From contig CAZLWE010000011.1 of assembly GCA_964562985.1 (NCBI GenBank), forward strand, positions 1 through 64,000: a DNA stretch of 64,000 nucleotides. Direction: 5' to 3'. Position numbers and translations under genes: made by a program. This document shows, in pieces, positions 26,847 through 35,036 of the stretch (its first letter is position 1; each line of letters begins with the position of its first letter). Origin of the DNA: SHLQ01 sp964562985. GTDB taxonomy: Bacteria > Actinomycetota > Acidimicrobiia > Acidimicrobiales > SHLQ01. Below the pieces are notes generated by a model, which had not been told where the DNA came from, did not search any database, and saw nothing but the letters and a program-made list of their open reading frames with translations.

Positions 26847-28148
26847 CTAGTTCAGCCTTTCGAATTGCAACTCGATGTCGGTGCCGTTGTTGAGCACGAG
26901 GCCTTCGCCATCATTCTCCAAGCCGCCTTCGGTCATCTGCGGCAGCGCTGATAGATAGGTGTTGACGATATCCGTGAGTCTTGGATCACACCCCTCTTCG
27001 GTGACTGCGGGCAGCCCGAGGTTCACCGTTGCAAGACTCTCGCCGATCACCGATGTCCCGCCGTAGCTGTTGCACACCGCCTCACCCTCATACTCGCCAT
27101 CGGCGAGGGTCAGCGTGATTACCGCGTCCGGGTCGATGGTCCGCGGATCGGCAATGATCCCATCGGGGCTATCGCCCCCGACGAAGGCCCAGACCACGCC
27201 CGCGAGCAATTGGGTGTCGATCGGAGCCTCTACCTCCGGAGCATCGACTACTGCGCCATCGGTTGTCTCCAGATACTGCAGACCCTGATTGCCCGGCGAC
27301 GTGATGAGTAGCTGACCACCGTCGAACTCGAACGTGAACCCATCGCCGAGCACACCGACGACGTGCCCGTCCTGATCGGCCAACGATGACGGACACTCCC
27401 CCTCTGCGGCGAAGTCGGTAAAGAACACCTCAGCACCAGAAACGGCGAAACTCCCCTCTAGGTCCCGGCACCCCGTCGAACCCAGGAACGTATCGTCGGG
27501 GTTGATCGAGAAGACTGCCGGGTTGCCCGCCACGGGGGTTGGGACTCCTTCCGACAAGGTTGCGACAAGCTGAAAGCTGCGCCCATAGAGCACGTCCACA
27601 GCAGCAGCGTCCCTCGACGCGAAGATCAGTTCTGAAGCGGGCCCGGACAGCACAAGTTCTTCGCCGACGAGATCGATGCCAGTGATATCGACGAGCGCAT
27701 TGAAGAAGGCGCCCTCGGCTTGAAGGACCTCAGGCTCACAGCCGGCTTCATCTGAACCGACCTCCCCGAGGAAGATCTCGTTCCCATCGAGCTGATACGT
27801 GCCGCCGTAGCCGTTGCATGCGGCCGTACCACCGAAGCTGCCGTCGCCATCGAAGGTGATCGTGATCGGGTACCCGTCGATGAGGACAATCTCACCCTCC
27901 GGGCCGCCGCCGAAACGCAGCGTCCAGCTGCGGTTCGTCAAGACATCGAGGTCAATACCAGCCGGGCCTTGCCCATCGTCGATCACACCCGGTTCCTCTT
28001 CATCGATCGAGCCCGAGTCGTCTGTATCGAGGGTCTCGTCCGCTGCCGTGGGTGGAGGCCCCTCCTCAGCGGTGCTCACAGCGTCAGGGGCCCCGCATGC
28101 AGTCAGGGTCAAGCCCACCACTGCGAGAAATATTTTGAGTCGCCCCAT
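26847..28148 (-). CDS. Lipoprotein with three META domains
   Basis: The 433-residue product starts at 28148, where AAGGTG is a ribosome site and residues 1-18 form a lipoprotein signal ending LTAC (Cys18). After an acidic Glu/Asp-rich linker come three META/HslJ-like domains at about 70-180, 190-300 and 310-430. Each has the pattern SWxL, a strand FxxDGSFxGxxxCN and a paired Cys; examples are GGTAACNGYGGTYQL and EGEAVCNSYGGTSV. The second copy has diverged (STGCRDLEGSFAV). It is probably anchored on the outside of the cell membrane. META domains are linked with heat-shock and stress lipoproteins; the role here is unknown. Confidence 0.8.
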   Translation of the reverse strand: MGRLKIFLAVVGLTLTACGAPDAVSTAEEGPPPTAADETLDTDDSGSIDEEEPGVIDDGQGPAGIDLDVLTNRSWTLRFGGGPEGEIVLIDGYPITITFDGDGSFGGTAACNGYGGTYQLDGNEIFLGEVGSDEAGCEPEVLQAEGAFFNALVDITGIDLVGEELVLSGPASELIFASRDAAAVDVLYGRSFQLVATLSEGVPTPVAGNPAVFSINPDDTFLGSTGCRDLEGSFAVSGAEVFFTDFAAEGECPSSLADQDGHVVGVLGDGFTFEFDGGQLLITSPGNQGLQYLETTDGAVVDAPEVEAPIDTQLLAGVVWAFVGGDSPDGIIADPRTIDPDAVITLTLADGEYEGEAVCNSYGGTSVIGESLATVNLGLPAVTEEGCDPRLTDIVNTYLSALPQMTEGGLENDGEGLVLNNGTDIELQFERLN

Positions 28149-28297
28149 GTTGATCACCTTCCGAGTATCCATCGGTCATTCGTTGCCGTCTACCAACTGG
28201 TACGTCCCCGATGTAGACCAGGTTCCCGAACGAGCTGATCCGGCTCGGTCTAACCTGAGCCGATGGGATCCCCGAGCGACAACCGAAAGATCCAGCT

Positions 28298-29332
28298 ATG
28301 CGAGCTGTGCTGATTGAGCAGTTCCAACAGGTCCCTAGCGTCGTGACCGTCGACGACCCTACGCCCGAGACCCATGGCGTGATCATCAAGGTCGAGGCAA
28401 CCGGGGTCTGCCGGAGCGATTGGCACGGCTGGATGGGCCACGACAGCGACATTGAGCTTCCCCACGTCCCCGGCCATGAATTGGCAGGGGTGATCGCAGC
28501 GGTCGGCAAAGACGTCAAGAACTGGAATGTTGGCGACCGGGTCACGGTGCCCTTCGTCTGTGGTTGCGGATCGTGCAGCGAATGCGATGCCGGCCAGCAG
28601 CAGGTGTGCCTGCACCAGGAACAGCCCGGTTTCACCCACTGGGGCAGCTTCGCCGAGTACGCAACGATTCATCAGGCCGATCTCAACGTCGTGGCCTTGC
28701 CCGACACCATGGATTTCGCTGCCGCTGCCAGCCTTGGATGTCGTTTCGCTACCTCATTTCGGGCGGTGATTGATCAAGGCCAAGTTCGTGCGGGACAGTG
28801 GGTTGCCGTGCATGGCTGCGGTGGTGTGGGCCTGTCCGCTGTCATGATCGCCAGTGCGATGGGGGCCAACGTGATCGGGGTAGATCTCGACCCCGCCAAA
28901 CTCAAACTCGCCACCGAACTTGGTGCCGCCGCCGTAATCGATGGCACGGGCGAGGTGGTCGATGCCATCACCGATATTACCGAAGGCGGTGCCCACGTCT
29001 CGCTCGACGCGTTGGGGCACCCGATCACGATGACCAATTCCATTCTCTGCTTGCGTCCGCGTGGCAAGCACGTGCAGGTCGGCCTCATGTTGGGTGACCA
29101 CGCGGCACCGGCGGTACCGATGCCCAAGATCATCGGACAAGAGATCGAGCTGCTGGGCTCGCACGGCATGCAGGCACATCGCTATGGCGCAATGCTCGAC
29201 ATGATCCAAAGCGGAAAGCTCAACCCCGCCCGCCTCGTAGGCGACCGCATCAGCATCGATACAGCCCCAGAAGCACTCGCGAATATGGATGAGTTCCACT
29301 CGGTGGGCGCAACGGTCATCACACGCTTTTGA
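28298..29332 (+). CDS. Zinc-dependent alcohol dehydrogenase (MDR family)
   Basis: The 344-residue enzyme has the catalytic-zinc Cys and His (GVCRSDWHGW; PGHELAGVI) and the structural-zinc loop CGCGSCSECDAGQQQVC. The Rossmann motif is GCGGVGLSAVMIA. It should oxidise an alcohol or reduce an aldehyde with NAD(P)H in the cytoplasm. A Cys replaced or shifted among the four structural ligands cannot be excluded by eye. It is divergent from the META lipoprotein with a 149-bp gap and is followed, after 17 nt, by azlC, so these may be co-transcribed. Natural substrate unknown. Confidence 0.88.
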   Translation: MRAVLIEQFQQVPSVVTVDDPTPETHGVIIKVEATGVCRSDWHGWMGHDSDIELPHVPGHELAGVIAAVGKDVKNWNVGDRVTVPFVCGCGSCSECDAGQQQVCLHQEQPGFTHWGSFAEYATIHQADLNVVALPDTMDFAAAASLGCRFATSFRAVIDQGQVRAGQWVAVHGCGGVGLSAVMIASAMGANVIGVDLDPAKLKLATELGAAAVIDGTGEVVDAITDITEGGAHVSLDALGHPITMTNSILCLRPRGKHVQVGLMLGDHAAPAVPMPKIIGQEIELLGSHGMQAHRYGAMLDMIQSGKLNPARLVGDRISIDTAPEALANMDEFHSVGATVITRF

Positions 29333-29349
29333 GCCAATAGCCTGAGCCG

Positions 29350-30069
29350 ATGGAACTTGGATTCGATCGTCGCGCTGCCTTGGACGGCATCAAGACGATC
29401 TGGCCACTGATGGTTCCGGGAATCCCCGTTGGGCTCGTAGTCGGTCTCGTCATCGCGGAACGCGGGGTGCCCGCGTTTCTGGGGTACTCCACCTCGTGGA
29501 TTATCTTCGCCGGGTCATCGCAGCTGGCGGCGGTTGAGCTGATTGGTGACAGCGCTAGCGCGCTCGTGATCATTCTGACGGTGTTCTTCATCAACGCCCG
29601 CCACATCATCTATTCGGCAGCGCTGCGAGAACGTTTCTCCGTCTACCCGTTATGGATCCGGGTACTGGCGCCGTATCTGCTCATCGACCAGCAGTTTGCC
29701 GTGAGCGAGACCGCACCGGAGCTCGCCGACCCAACACCGCGTTATCGCCTCTGGCACTTCCTGGGCGCCGGCGTCTTCATGTGGAGCGTTTGGCAGCTCG
29801 CCGTTATCGCTGGCCTTCTCGTCGGCGATCTCGTGCGCGACGAGTGGCAGCTGATCTTTAGCGTGCCGATCTTGTTCCTCGGCCTGATGATCTTGTCGAT
29901 CAAGAACCGTGCTGGCGCCGCGTCGGCCTTCGTCGGTGGAACACTTGCGCTGCTCGGGCGTGACCTACCGTCGGGCTCGGGGCTGCTCATAGCAATCATC
30001 GCCGGCATGGCAGTCGGCGCCTTCATCGACCAACGCACCGACGACCACGCCAGCGAGGTGGCGTCATGA
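29350..30069 (+). CDS. azlC: AzlC-family branched-chain amino acid exporter, large subunit
   Basis: A 239-residue membrane protein with six or seven helices. It shows the AzlC pattern PLMVPGIPVGLVVGLVIAER, then STSWIIFAGSSQLAAVELIG and FINARHIIYSAALRERF. AzlC and AzlD together form an exporter of leucine, valine, isoleucine and analogues. The next gene encodes AzlD and overlaps by 4 nt (ATGA). No Lrp-type regulator is adjacent. The assignment to the family is secure, while the exact amino acid is inferred from studied members. Confidence 0.88.
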   Translation: MELGFDRRAALDGIKTIWPLMVPGIPVGLVVGLVIAERGVPAFLGYSTSWIIFAGSSQLAAVELIGDSASALVIILTVFFINARHIIYSAALRERFSVYPLWIRVLAPYLLIDQQFAVSETAPELADPTPRYRLWHFLGAGVFMWSVWQLAVIAGLLVGDLVRDEWQLIFSVPILFLGLMILSIKNRAGAASAFVGGTLALLGRDLPSGSGLLIAIIAGMAVGAFIDQRTDDHASEVAS

Positions 30070-30377
30070 ACTGGATCGCCGTCATCATCGCCGGGCTCGC
30101 CACGTATCTCTCCCGAGTCTCGTTCATCGCCCTCGGCGACCGGATCTCACTCCCACCCGTCGTCGAGTCGGCGCTGCGCTACGTGGGACCAGCTGCTTTT
30201 GCTGCCATCTCAATTCCGATCGTGCTTGGCGGAGACGCCTTCGCCGATTTCGGCAACGACATCCCCCGAATCATCGCGGCAAGCCTTGCCTGCTTCGTCG
30301 TATGGAAGAGCCGCAACCTCCCGCTGAGCTTGGTCACCGGCATGGGCACACTGTGGCTGTTGATCTGGGTCCTGTAG
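30066..30377 (+). CDS. azlD: AzlD-family branched-chain amino acid exporter, small subunit
   Basis: The 103-residue partner of AzlC has four predicted helices and the family motif AGLATYLSRVSFIALGD at its N-terminus, plus LRYVGPAAFAAISIPIVLGG. Length is typical for AzlD (about 100-110 residues). Its ATG overlaps the azlC stop, so both subunits are made together. The following M24-type gene begins 24 nt downstream and could be on the same transcript. Confidence 0.88.
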   Translation: MNWIAVIIAGLATYLSRVSFIALGDRISLPPVVESALRYVGPAAFAAISIPIVLGGDAFADFGNDIPRIIAASLACFVVWKSRNLPLSLVTGMGTLWLLIWVL

Positions 30378-30401
30378 CCACCGCTGACCTACGCTCTTCC
30401 C

Positions 30402-31601
30402 ATGACGGCCTCAGGCGCCCCAGACATCGACCTTGACGAGGTCTTCCGTTACCGGCAATCCCAACTCCGCAAAGAAATGGCGGCGCGCTCAATCGACGCA
30501 GTGATCCTGACCGACGCGGTCAACATTCGGTACGCCACCGGCACCCGGAACATGCAGATCTTCACGTCACGCAACCCCGCCTCTCGGTATGCCTACGTAC
30601 CCCAGTCGGGCCCGGTGATCATGTTCGAGTTCACCGGCACCAGCCATCTCTCAAAAGGACTGCCCACCGTGCAGGAAGTGCGCCACGCTCGAACGGCCAG
30701 CTTCGTCGCCGCAGGCAGCGATATCGGCGCAGTGGAAAAGGCATGGGCGCAGGACATGACCGAGCTACTCACCGAAACCGTCGGCGCCGGAGCCAAGGTC
30801 GGTATCGAGCGGGTCAACGCTGGTGCTGCAATCGCTCTACAGAACGCTGGATTCGAAATCGTCGACGCTCAAGAACCGGTCGAGCGGGCTCGGGCGATCA
30901 AGTCCCCCGGCGAGTTGGACTGTATTCGGGCGTCGTTGCGAGCGACCGAGGCGGCCATGTACAAGCTGCGCAACGCTATCGAGCCAGACCTCACTGAGAA
31001 CGAGCTGTGGTCGATCTTCCATCAACACGTCATCGCTTCGGGCGCCGACTACATCGAGACACGACTGATGACCGCGGGCACCCACACGAACCCGTGGTTC
31101 CAAGAGACGTCAGATCATGTCATCGAACCCAACGTGCTGATCGCCTTCGATACCGACGTCGTTGGCGTACACGGCTACTACAGCGACTTCAGCCGCACGT
31201 TCCATGTAGGCCCCGATGCACCAACAGCTCGTCAACGTGAGCTGTACGCGATCGCCTACGAACAGGTCCATCACAACATGGACATCGTCGAGCCAGGCAT
31301 GACCTTCGAGGAGTACTCCAAGAAGGCGTGGGACCTGCCCGAGCAGTTCGCCGGCAACCGTTACTACCTCAGCGCCCATGGCGTAGGCATGACCGGCGAG
31401 TACCCGTACCTCTACCACCACCGGGACTACGTCGAATGGGGCTACGACGGCGTCATCGAACCCAACATGACCTTGTGCGTAGAGAGCTACATCGGCGCCC
31501 CCGGCGAACCCGAAGGCGTGAAACTCGAACAACAAATCCTCGTAACCGAAACCGGCACCGAACTCCTAAGCGACTTCCCCTTCGAAGAAACCCTTCTCTA
31601 G
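30402..31601 (+). CDS. M24-fold metalloenzyme, DddP-like but lacking its catalytic Asp
   Basis: The 399 residues follow the creatinase/prolidase fold and match the DMSP lyase DddP closely: NIRYATGTRNMQ, ETRLMTAGTHTNPWFQ, a metal site D250-x-D252...D262, H326, E361 and E376, and the ending SDFPFEETL. The spacing of these six ligands (2, 10, 64, 35 and 15) equals that of DddP as I remember it (D295, D297, D307, H371, E406, E421). Tyr321 matches Tyr366. Catalytic Asp377 is Gly332 here (HGVGMTGEYP). So the dinuclear site is intact but the known lyase residue is gone. It may be a peptidase or act on another substrate. Confidence 0.8.
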   Translation: MTASGAPDIDLDEVFRYRQSQLRKEMAARSIDAVILTDAVNIRYATGTRNMQIFTSRNPASRYAYVPQSGPVIMFEFTGTSHLSKGLPTVQEVRHARTASFVAAGSDIGAVEKAWAQDMTELLTETVGAGAKVGIERVNAGAAIALQNAGFEIVDAQEPVERARAIKSPGELDCIRASLRATEAAMYKLRNAIEPDLTENELWSIFHQHVIASGADYIETRLMTAGTHTNPWFQETSDHVIEPNVLIAFDTDVVGVHGYYSDFSRTFHVGPDAPTARQRELYAIAYEQVHHNMDIVEPGMTFEEYSKKAWDLPEQFAGNRYYLSAHGVGMTGEYPYLYHHRDYVEWGYDGVIEPNMTLCVESYIGAPGEPEGVKLEQQILVTETGTELLSDFPFEETLL

Positions 31602-31649
31602 ATCTGTCGCGCTTTTCATACCGATTGGGTACTTTTTCGGGCACAGATC
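31601..31649 (+). repeat. 49-nt palindrome-ended repeat, family A copy 1
   Basis: The unit starts GATCTGTCGCGCTTTTCATA and ends CGGGCACAGATC, so its ends are inverted (GATCTGT / ACAGATC). Inside is a small TACC...GGTA hairpin. It begins on the last base of the M24 gene's stop codon. A second copy follows with an 11-nt spacer, giving a 60-nt period. Confidence 0.75.
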
Positions 31650-31660
31650 CCAGAGGCCTA

Positions 31661-31709
31661 GATCTGTCGCGCTTTTTGTACCGTATGCGTACTTTTTCGG
31701 ACACAGATC
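31661..31709 (+). repeat. 49-nt palindrome-ended repeat, family A copy 2
   Basis: Second tandem copy, GATCTGTCGCGCTTTTTGTA to CGGACACAGATC, differing from copy 1 mainly in the central hairpin (GTAC...GTAC). It lies between the M24 gene and the AbiEi/DUF559 gene, 57 bp ahead of the latter's start. Confidence 0.75.
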
Positions 31710-31765
31710 CTGAAGGGCGTACCAAGTTTAGGGAGGCTGTCTGAGGCGGTCGCTAGAACTCTGAC

Positions 31766-32677
31766 ATGCGGAACTTCACTGAACTCGATCGTAAGGCGAC
31801 TACCCAATTCGGACTTCTGACCACAGGACAGTTGCTTCAGAACGGCTATTCGGCCCGGATGATCGCCGACAGAGTTATGAAGGGCGAGTTTCGTCGTCGG
31901 GCAAAGGGCGTGCTTCAGCTCCCGGGCTCGGCCAACAGTTGGGAGCAGGACGTGATGGCCGCTGTCCTGAGCGCGTCAGATGATGCAGTTGCGTCTCACC
32001 GCACCGCCGCTCGCCTCTGGGGATTCCGATCAGTTGACAACGAGGTCGAAGTCTCGATCCGATATCCGAGAAGGTCGTCAATCAACGGGGCAATCGTGCA
32101 TTCTATTCGCGACCTCGAACCGCAAGATCGTACCGAGGTCGGCGGCATAGCGGTGACCACTCCCGAGCGTACGATCTGTGACCTCGGCCTAATCTTTCCC
32201 GAGACGGAAGTGCACCGAATCCTGCGGCACGCGATCGCCAGCGGCCTCGTGGCACCACGCGACTTGTGGAGCATGCGCCTACGCACGAGCAGACAGGGAA
32301 GAAACGGCACAGGAGTGTTGGAGCGTGTTCTGCAGGCGCTCCCAGAGAACACATCATTTGCAGAATCAGGTCTCGAGATTCAATTCCTCGAGATCTGCGA
32401 ACAGTTCGACATCATCACTCCTGTTCCTCAACTACCCGTTCGCGTCAGCGGCCGGGACTTTCGCCTCGACTTCGCGTGGATCCAACAACGCGTTTTCGTC
32501 GAGATCGATGGGGCTGCCTTCCACTCGTCACCAACCCAAATTGCCAACGACGGAACCCGACAGAACCTCCTCGTTCAAGCCGGATGGATACCGCTGCGAT
32601 TCACCTACCCAGATCTCACGAATCATCCCGCTCGATGCGCCAGAACCGTGAGGGACGCACTGACTTCTGTCGCGTAA
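31766..32677 (+). CDS. AbiEi-like antitoxin N-domain fused to DUF559 nuclease-like domain
   Basis: The 303-residue protein has an N-terminal winged-helix region (LLTTGQLLQNGYSARMIADR) and a middle part (SHRTAARLWGF...TTPERTICDLG) typical of type IV AbiEi antitoxin-like proteins. The last 100 residues form a DUF559/Vsr-like endonuclease fold: RLDFAWIQQRVFVEIDGAAFHSS with the Asp and Glu of the PD-(D/E)xK-type site, then GWIPLRFTYPDL. Such proteins are very frequent in actinobacteria. No AbiEii toxin lies beside it. Two 49-nt repeats precede it and an inverted copy overlaps its stop codon, so it may be a mobile cassette. Confidence 0.78.
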   Translation: MRNFTELDRKATTQFGLLTTGQLLQNGYSARMIADRVMKGEFRRRAKGVLQLPGSANSWEQDVMAAVLSASDDAVASHRTAARLWGFRSVDNEVEVSIRYPRRSSINGAIVHSIRDLEPQDRTEVGGIAVTTPERTICDLGLIFPETEVHRILRHAIASGLVAPRDLWSMRLRTSRQGRNGTGVLERVLQALPENTSFAESGLEIQFLEICEQFDIITPVPQLPVRVSGRDFRLDFAWIQQRVFVEIDGAAFHSSPTQIANDGTRQNLLVQAGWIPLRFTYPDLTNHPARCARTVRDALTSVA

Positions 32678-32712
32678 AAGATACCTATTCGGTATGAAAA
32701 GCGCGACAGATC
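32664..32712 (-). repeat. 49-nt repeat, family A copy 3 (inverted), forms a long hairpin
   Basis: Read on the minus strand, its first 24 bases are identical to copy 1. It overlaps the last codons and stop of the AbiEi/DUF559 gene. TCTGTCGCG (32666-32674) pairs with CGCGACAGA (32702-32710), and ATACC (32681-32685) with GGTAT (32691-32695). It lies between two convergent genes and could act as a bidirectional terminator. Confidence 0.7.
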
Positions 32713-32713
32713 C

Positions 32714-34027
32714 TTAGCCGAGGACGGTGCCGGTGGAGTCGGGGTTGATGCTGCGGTTGCGGCTGAAGTTGCCCATGTCGAGCTCGACACCGGTCCAACG
32801 GCCGGTGACCACCAGCGGGTTCGCGTCGTGGTCGTGGCCGTTCGAGACGGCGGTGATGAGCTCGGCCATCAGGTGCGAGGCCACGCAGGCGTTCTTGAAC
32901 TGGTTGCCGCTGGTGCCACGGGCAGCGAAGAAGCCGTCGAGGTCGGTGCGGTCATAGATCGGTCCCCAATCGGAGCTCACGTCGTACGCGTCGGCGAGGC
33001 CTTTGCGCTGGTGCGGCACGCCGAACTCGGGAAGCCGCTTGGCGAGTCGCATCATCTGCACATTCCAACGAGGTTCGGTGATCTCCCGGTTGAGCGTCGA
33101 CATATCGTCGACCCAATCCTCGCCGTCGCATTCGGGGTCGGCCGAGCCGATGAAGATCTGGTTGCCCGTTTCAGGCCGACAATAGAAGCCCTGCTCCTGG
33201 TCGTTGATGAGCGCACCGTCGGTCTCAAAGTTGACGCCTTCGGGCGCGGGCGCCACGTGCACTTCGTGACGCATCGGCCGAGAACTGATGGCATCTCGCC
33301 CACCAAGACCGGCGAGGTCGTTGACGCCCGAGGAGAACGGCCCACCAGCGTTGACCACAACGGGAGCGTGGATCTCGTCACCGTTTGCGAGCTTTACGCC
33401 CGTGACCGCTGAGATGTCGTCGGTCGTCAAGATCTCCTCCACCGTCGATTTGAACCGGAACGTCGCACCCTTCGCAATCGCTGCCGTGTGCAGGTTCTGT
33501 GCGGCGAGCTGCGGGTCGGAGATATACCCAGCCTCGGGCATGTACAGCCCGCCGGGAAGCGAGCCCTCCGGGTCAGCCCAGAAACGATCATCATCGACGG
33601 TGCACGGCTCGCCGTAGGAGTCGAGCGTGAGCCATGGCATTGCCTCGGCCACCTTCTCGGGACCCCACTCCTCGAACTTCACGTCGGTCTGGGCAAGACG
33701 GTCGAGGTACAGCGCATACAGCTCGGGTTCAGAATTGAGGAACAAGTGCCCCGTGGTGATCTTGCGGGCATGACCGAGTTCGTCGGTGGTCTCGAGGTAG
33801 TCCTCGAAGTTCTCCCAATACCGGTTGCCTTCCCAAGCCAGATGAATGCCGGCGACGGTCGAGTAGTTGAACCGCAGGATCGCTCCCGAGCTCGACGTCG
33901 ACCCATGCCCGGGCGCCCCGTTCATATCGACGTTGCAGGTCTTCAGTCCGCGACGGGACAGCTCAAAGGCAATCCCCGACCCAAACACCCCCGCCCCAAT
34001 GATTACCGCGTCGTAGGTGTTGTTCAT
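32714..34027 (-). CDS. FAD-dependent oxidoreductase, DAO/sarcosine oxidase-like
   Basis: A 437-residue flavoenzyme of the D-amino-acid oxidase superfamily. The N-terminal dinucleotide fold is DAVIIGAGVFGSGIAFELSR. HGSTSSSGAILRFNYST follows as the flavin-contact loop, and GPIYDRTDLDGFFAARGTSG is the C-terminal FAD-binding part. Relatives oxidatively demethylate sarcosine, dimethylglycine or other N-methyl or amino acids. It lies 142 bp after the formate dehydrogenase operon on the same strand, with a hairpin between, so partial read-through is possible. A formaldehyde- or C1-producing demethylase upstream of formate oxidation would make sense, but the substrate is not shown. Confidence 0.85.
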   Translation of the reverse strand: MNNTYDAVIIGAGVFGSGIAFELSRRGLKTCNVDMNGAPGHGSTSSSGAILRFNYSTVAGIHLAWEGNRYWENFEDYLETTDELGHARKITTGHLFLNSEPELYALYLDRLAQTDVKFEEWGPEKVAEAMPWLTLDSYGEPCTVDDDRFWADPEGSLPGGLYMPEAGYISDPQLAAQNLHTAAIAKGATFRFKSTVEEILTTDDISAVTGVKLANGDEIHAPVVVNAGGPFSSGVNDLAGLGGRDAISSRPMRHEVHVAPAPEGVNFETDGALINDQEQGFYCRPETGNQIFIGSADPECDGEDWVDDMSTLNREITEPRWNVQMMRLAKRLPEFGVPHQRKGLADAYDVSSDWGPIYDRTDLDGFFAARGTSGNQFKNACVASHLMAELITAVSNGHDHDANPLVVTGRWTGVELDMGNFSRNRSINPDSTGTVLG

Positions 34028-34130
34028 GTGCTGGTCCTAGATAGCTATGAGGAAGGCAGGCTGCCGAGGGTTTGCCCGAGGGAAGGCCCGAGCGGCCCGT
34101 GAGCGAAGCGAGCAAGAGCGGATAGGTACA

Positions 34131-34179
34131 CCGCCCAGGATTGAGCGCACAATGGCGAAGCCAGCTCAATCATGGGCGG
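34131..34179. terminator. Long hairpin at end of formate dehydrogenase operon
   Basis: CCGCCCAGGATTGAGC (34131-34146) pairs with GCTCAATCATGGGCGG (34164-34179) except for two central bases. The right arm covers the stop codon of the last formate dehydrogenase gene. No T-run follows on the minus strand, so termination may be partial, allowing read-through to the FAD oxidoreductase gene. Confidence 0.65.
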
Positions 34180-35036
34180 TTCTGCACGTACTGGTATCCG
34201 AAGCGGCCCTTTACGCACAGGTTGCCGCTGGTAATCGAATGGTCGTCGGGTGAAGTGACTTTGACGATGCTGTTGTCTTGCACGTGGAGGTCGAGGTTGC
34301 AGCCGACACCGCAGTACGAGCACACCGTGCGCGACACCGTTTGCTCCTCGGGCTTCCAGTTGCCCATCTTGCGGAGGTCAAACTCGGTTTTGAATTGCAG
34401 TGCGTTCGTCGGGCACACAGCCACGCAGTTACCGCAATAGACACACGCAGAGTCGGGCAGTTCGACGTTGAACTCGGTGGCGATCCGGTTGTTGAATCCG
34501 CGGCCGCTCATCGCGATCGCGAACGTCCACTGTGCGTCTTCGCCACATGCCTCGACGCACTTGTAACAAAGCACACACCGGTCATAGGCCCGGATGTAGA
34601 GGTCGTCCTCGATCTTGACCTCGTCGGTCATTCGTTCGGTGGTGTCGGGGTCGTAGCGATCGAGGTCGGCCCCGTAGTCGCCAAGCCAGCCCATGATCTC
34701 CTCGGACTGGGAGACGTCCGATGACGTCGCCAAGAATTCGAGCACCATCTTGCGGTTCTGATCGACCCGCTCGGAATCGGTGGTAACGACCATGCCGTCT
34801 TCGGCCGGACGCGAACACGACGGCACGAGCGTGCGGTTGCCTTCGACCTCAACCACACACGCACGGCACGCGTTGACCGGGGTCACCGTTGGCCCGTAAC
34901 AGACCGTGGGCGTGTCTTTGCCGGCCTTGTTGCAGGCATCGAGGATGGTGTCGCCCTCGAGCACGTCGATGGCCTCGCCATCGATGGTGACCGATACCTT
35001 CGCTCGGATCTCTACAGGTCGTTCGATAAGTGTCAT
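34170..35036 (-). CDS. Formate dehydrogenase iron-sulfur subunit (detached N-terminal half of FdhA)
   Basis: The 288-residue protein holds the electron-transfer front end normally found at the N-terminus of FdhA/NuoG. In order: a [2Fe-2S] domain (NACRACVVEVEG and nearby Cys), two [4Fe-4S] motifs (CVLCYKCVEAC; CVYCGNCVAVCP) and the molybdopterin-enzyme [4Fe-4S] domain CSYCGVGCNL...NLCVKGR. It stops right after RFGYQYVQNRP, exactly where the catalytic polypeptide would continue. The catalytic part is made from the first gene of the operon. The NuoG-type His/Cys cluster motif between the 2Fe-2S and 4Fe-4S parts is absent. Its ATG overlaps the FdhB stop by 4 nt. Confidence 0.88.
   Translation of the reverse strand: MTLIERPVEIRAKVSVTIDGEAIDVLEGDTILDACNKAGKDTPTVCYGPTVTPVNACRACVVEVEGNRTLVPSCSRPAEDGMVVTTDSERVDQNRKMVLEFLATSSDVSQSEEIMGWLGDYGADLDRYDPDTTERMTDEVKIEDDLYIRAYDRCVLCYKCVEACGEDAQWTFAIAMSGRGFNNRIATEFNVELPDSACVYCGNCVAVCPTNALQFKTEFDLRKMGNWKPEEQTVSRTVCSYCGVGCNLDLHVQDNSIVKVTSPDDHSITSGNLCVKGRFGYQYVQNRP

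Noticed and set aside
30402..31601. Calling this gene dddP (DMSP lyase)
   Set aside because: The metal site and spacing fit, but the catalytic Asp is Gly, so only a DddP-like fold can be claimed.
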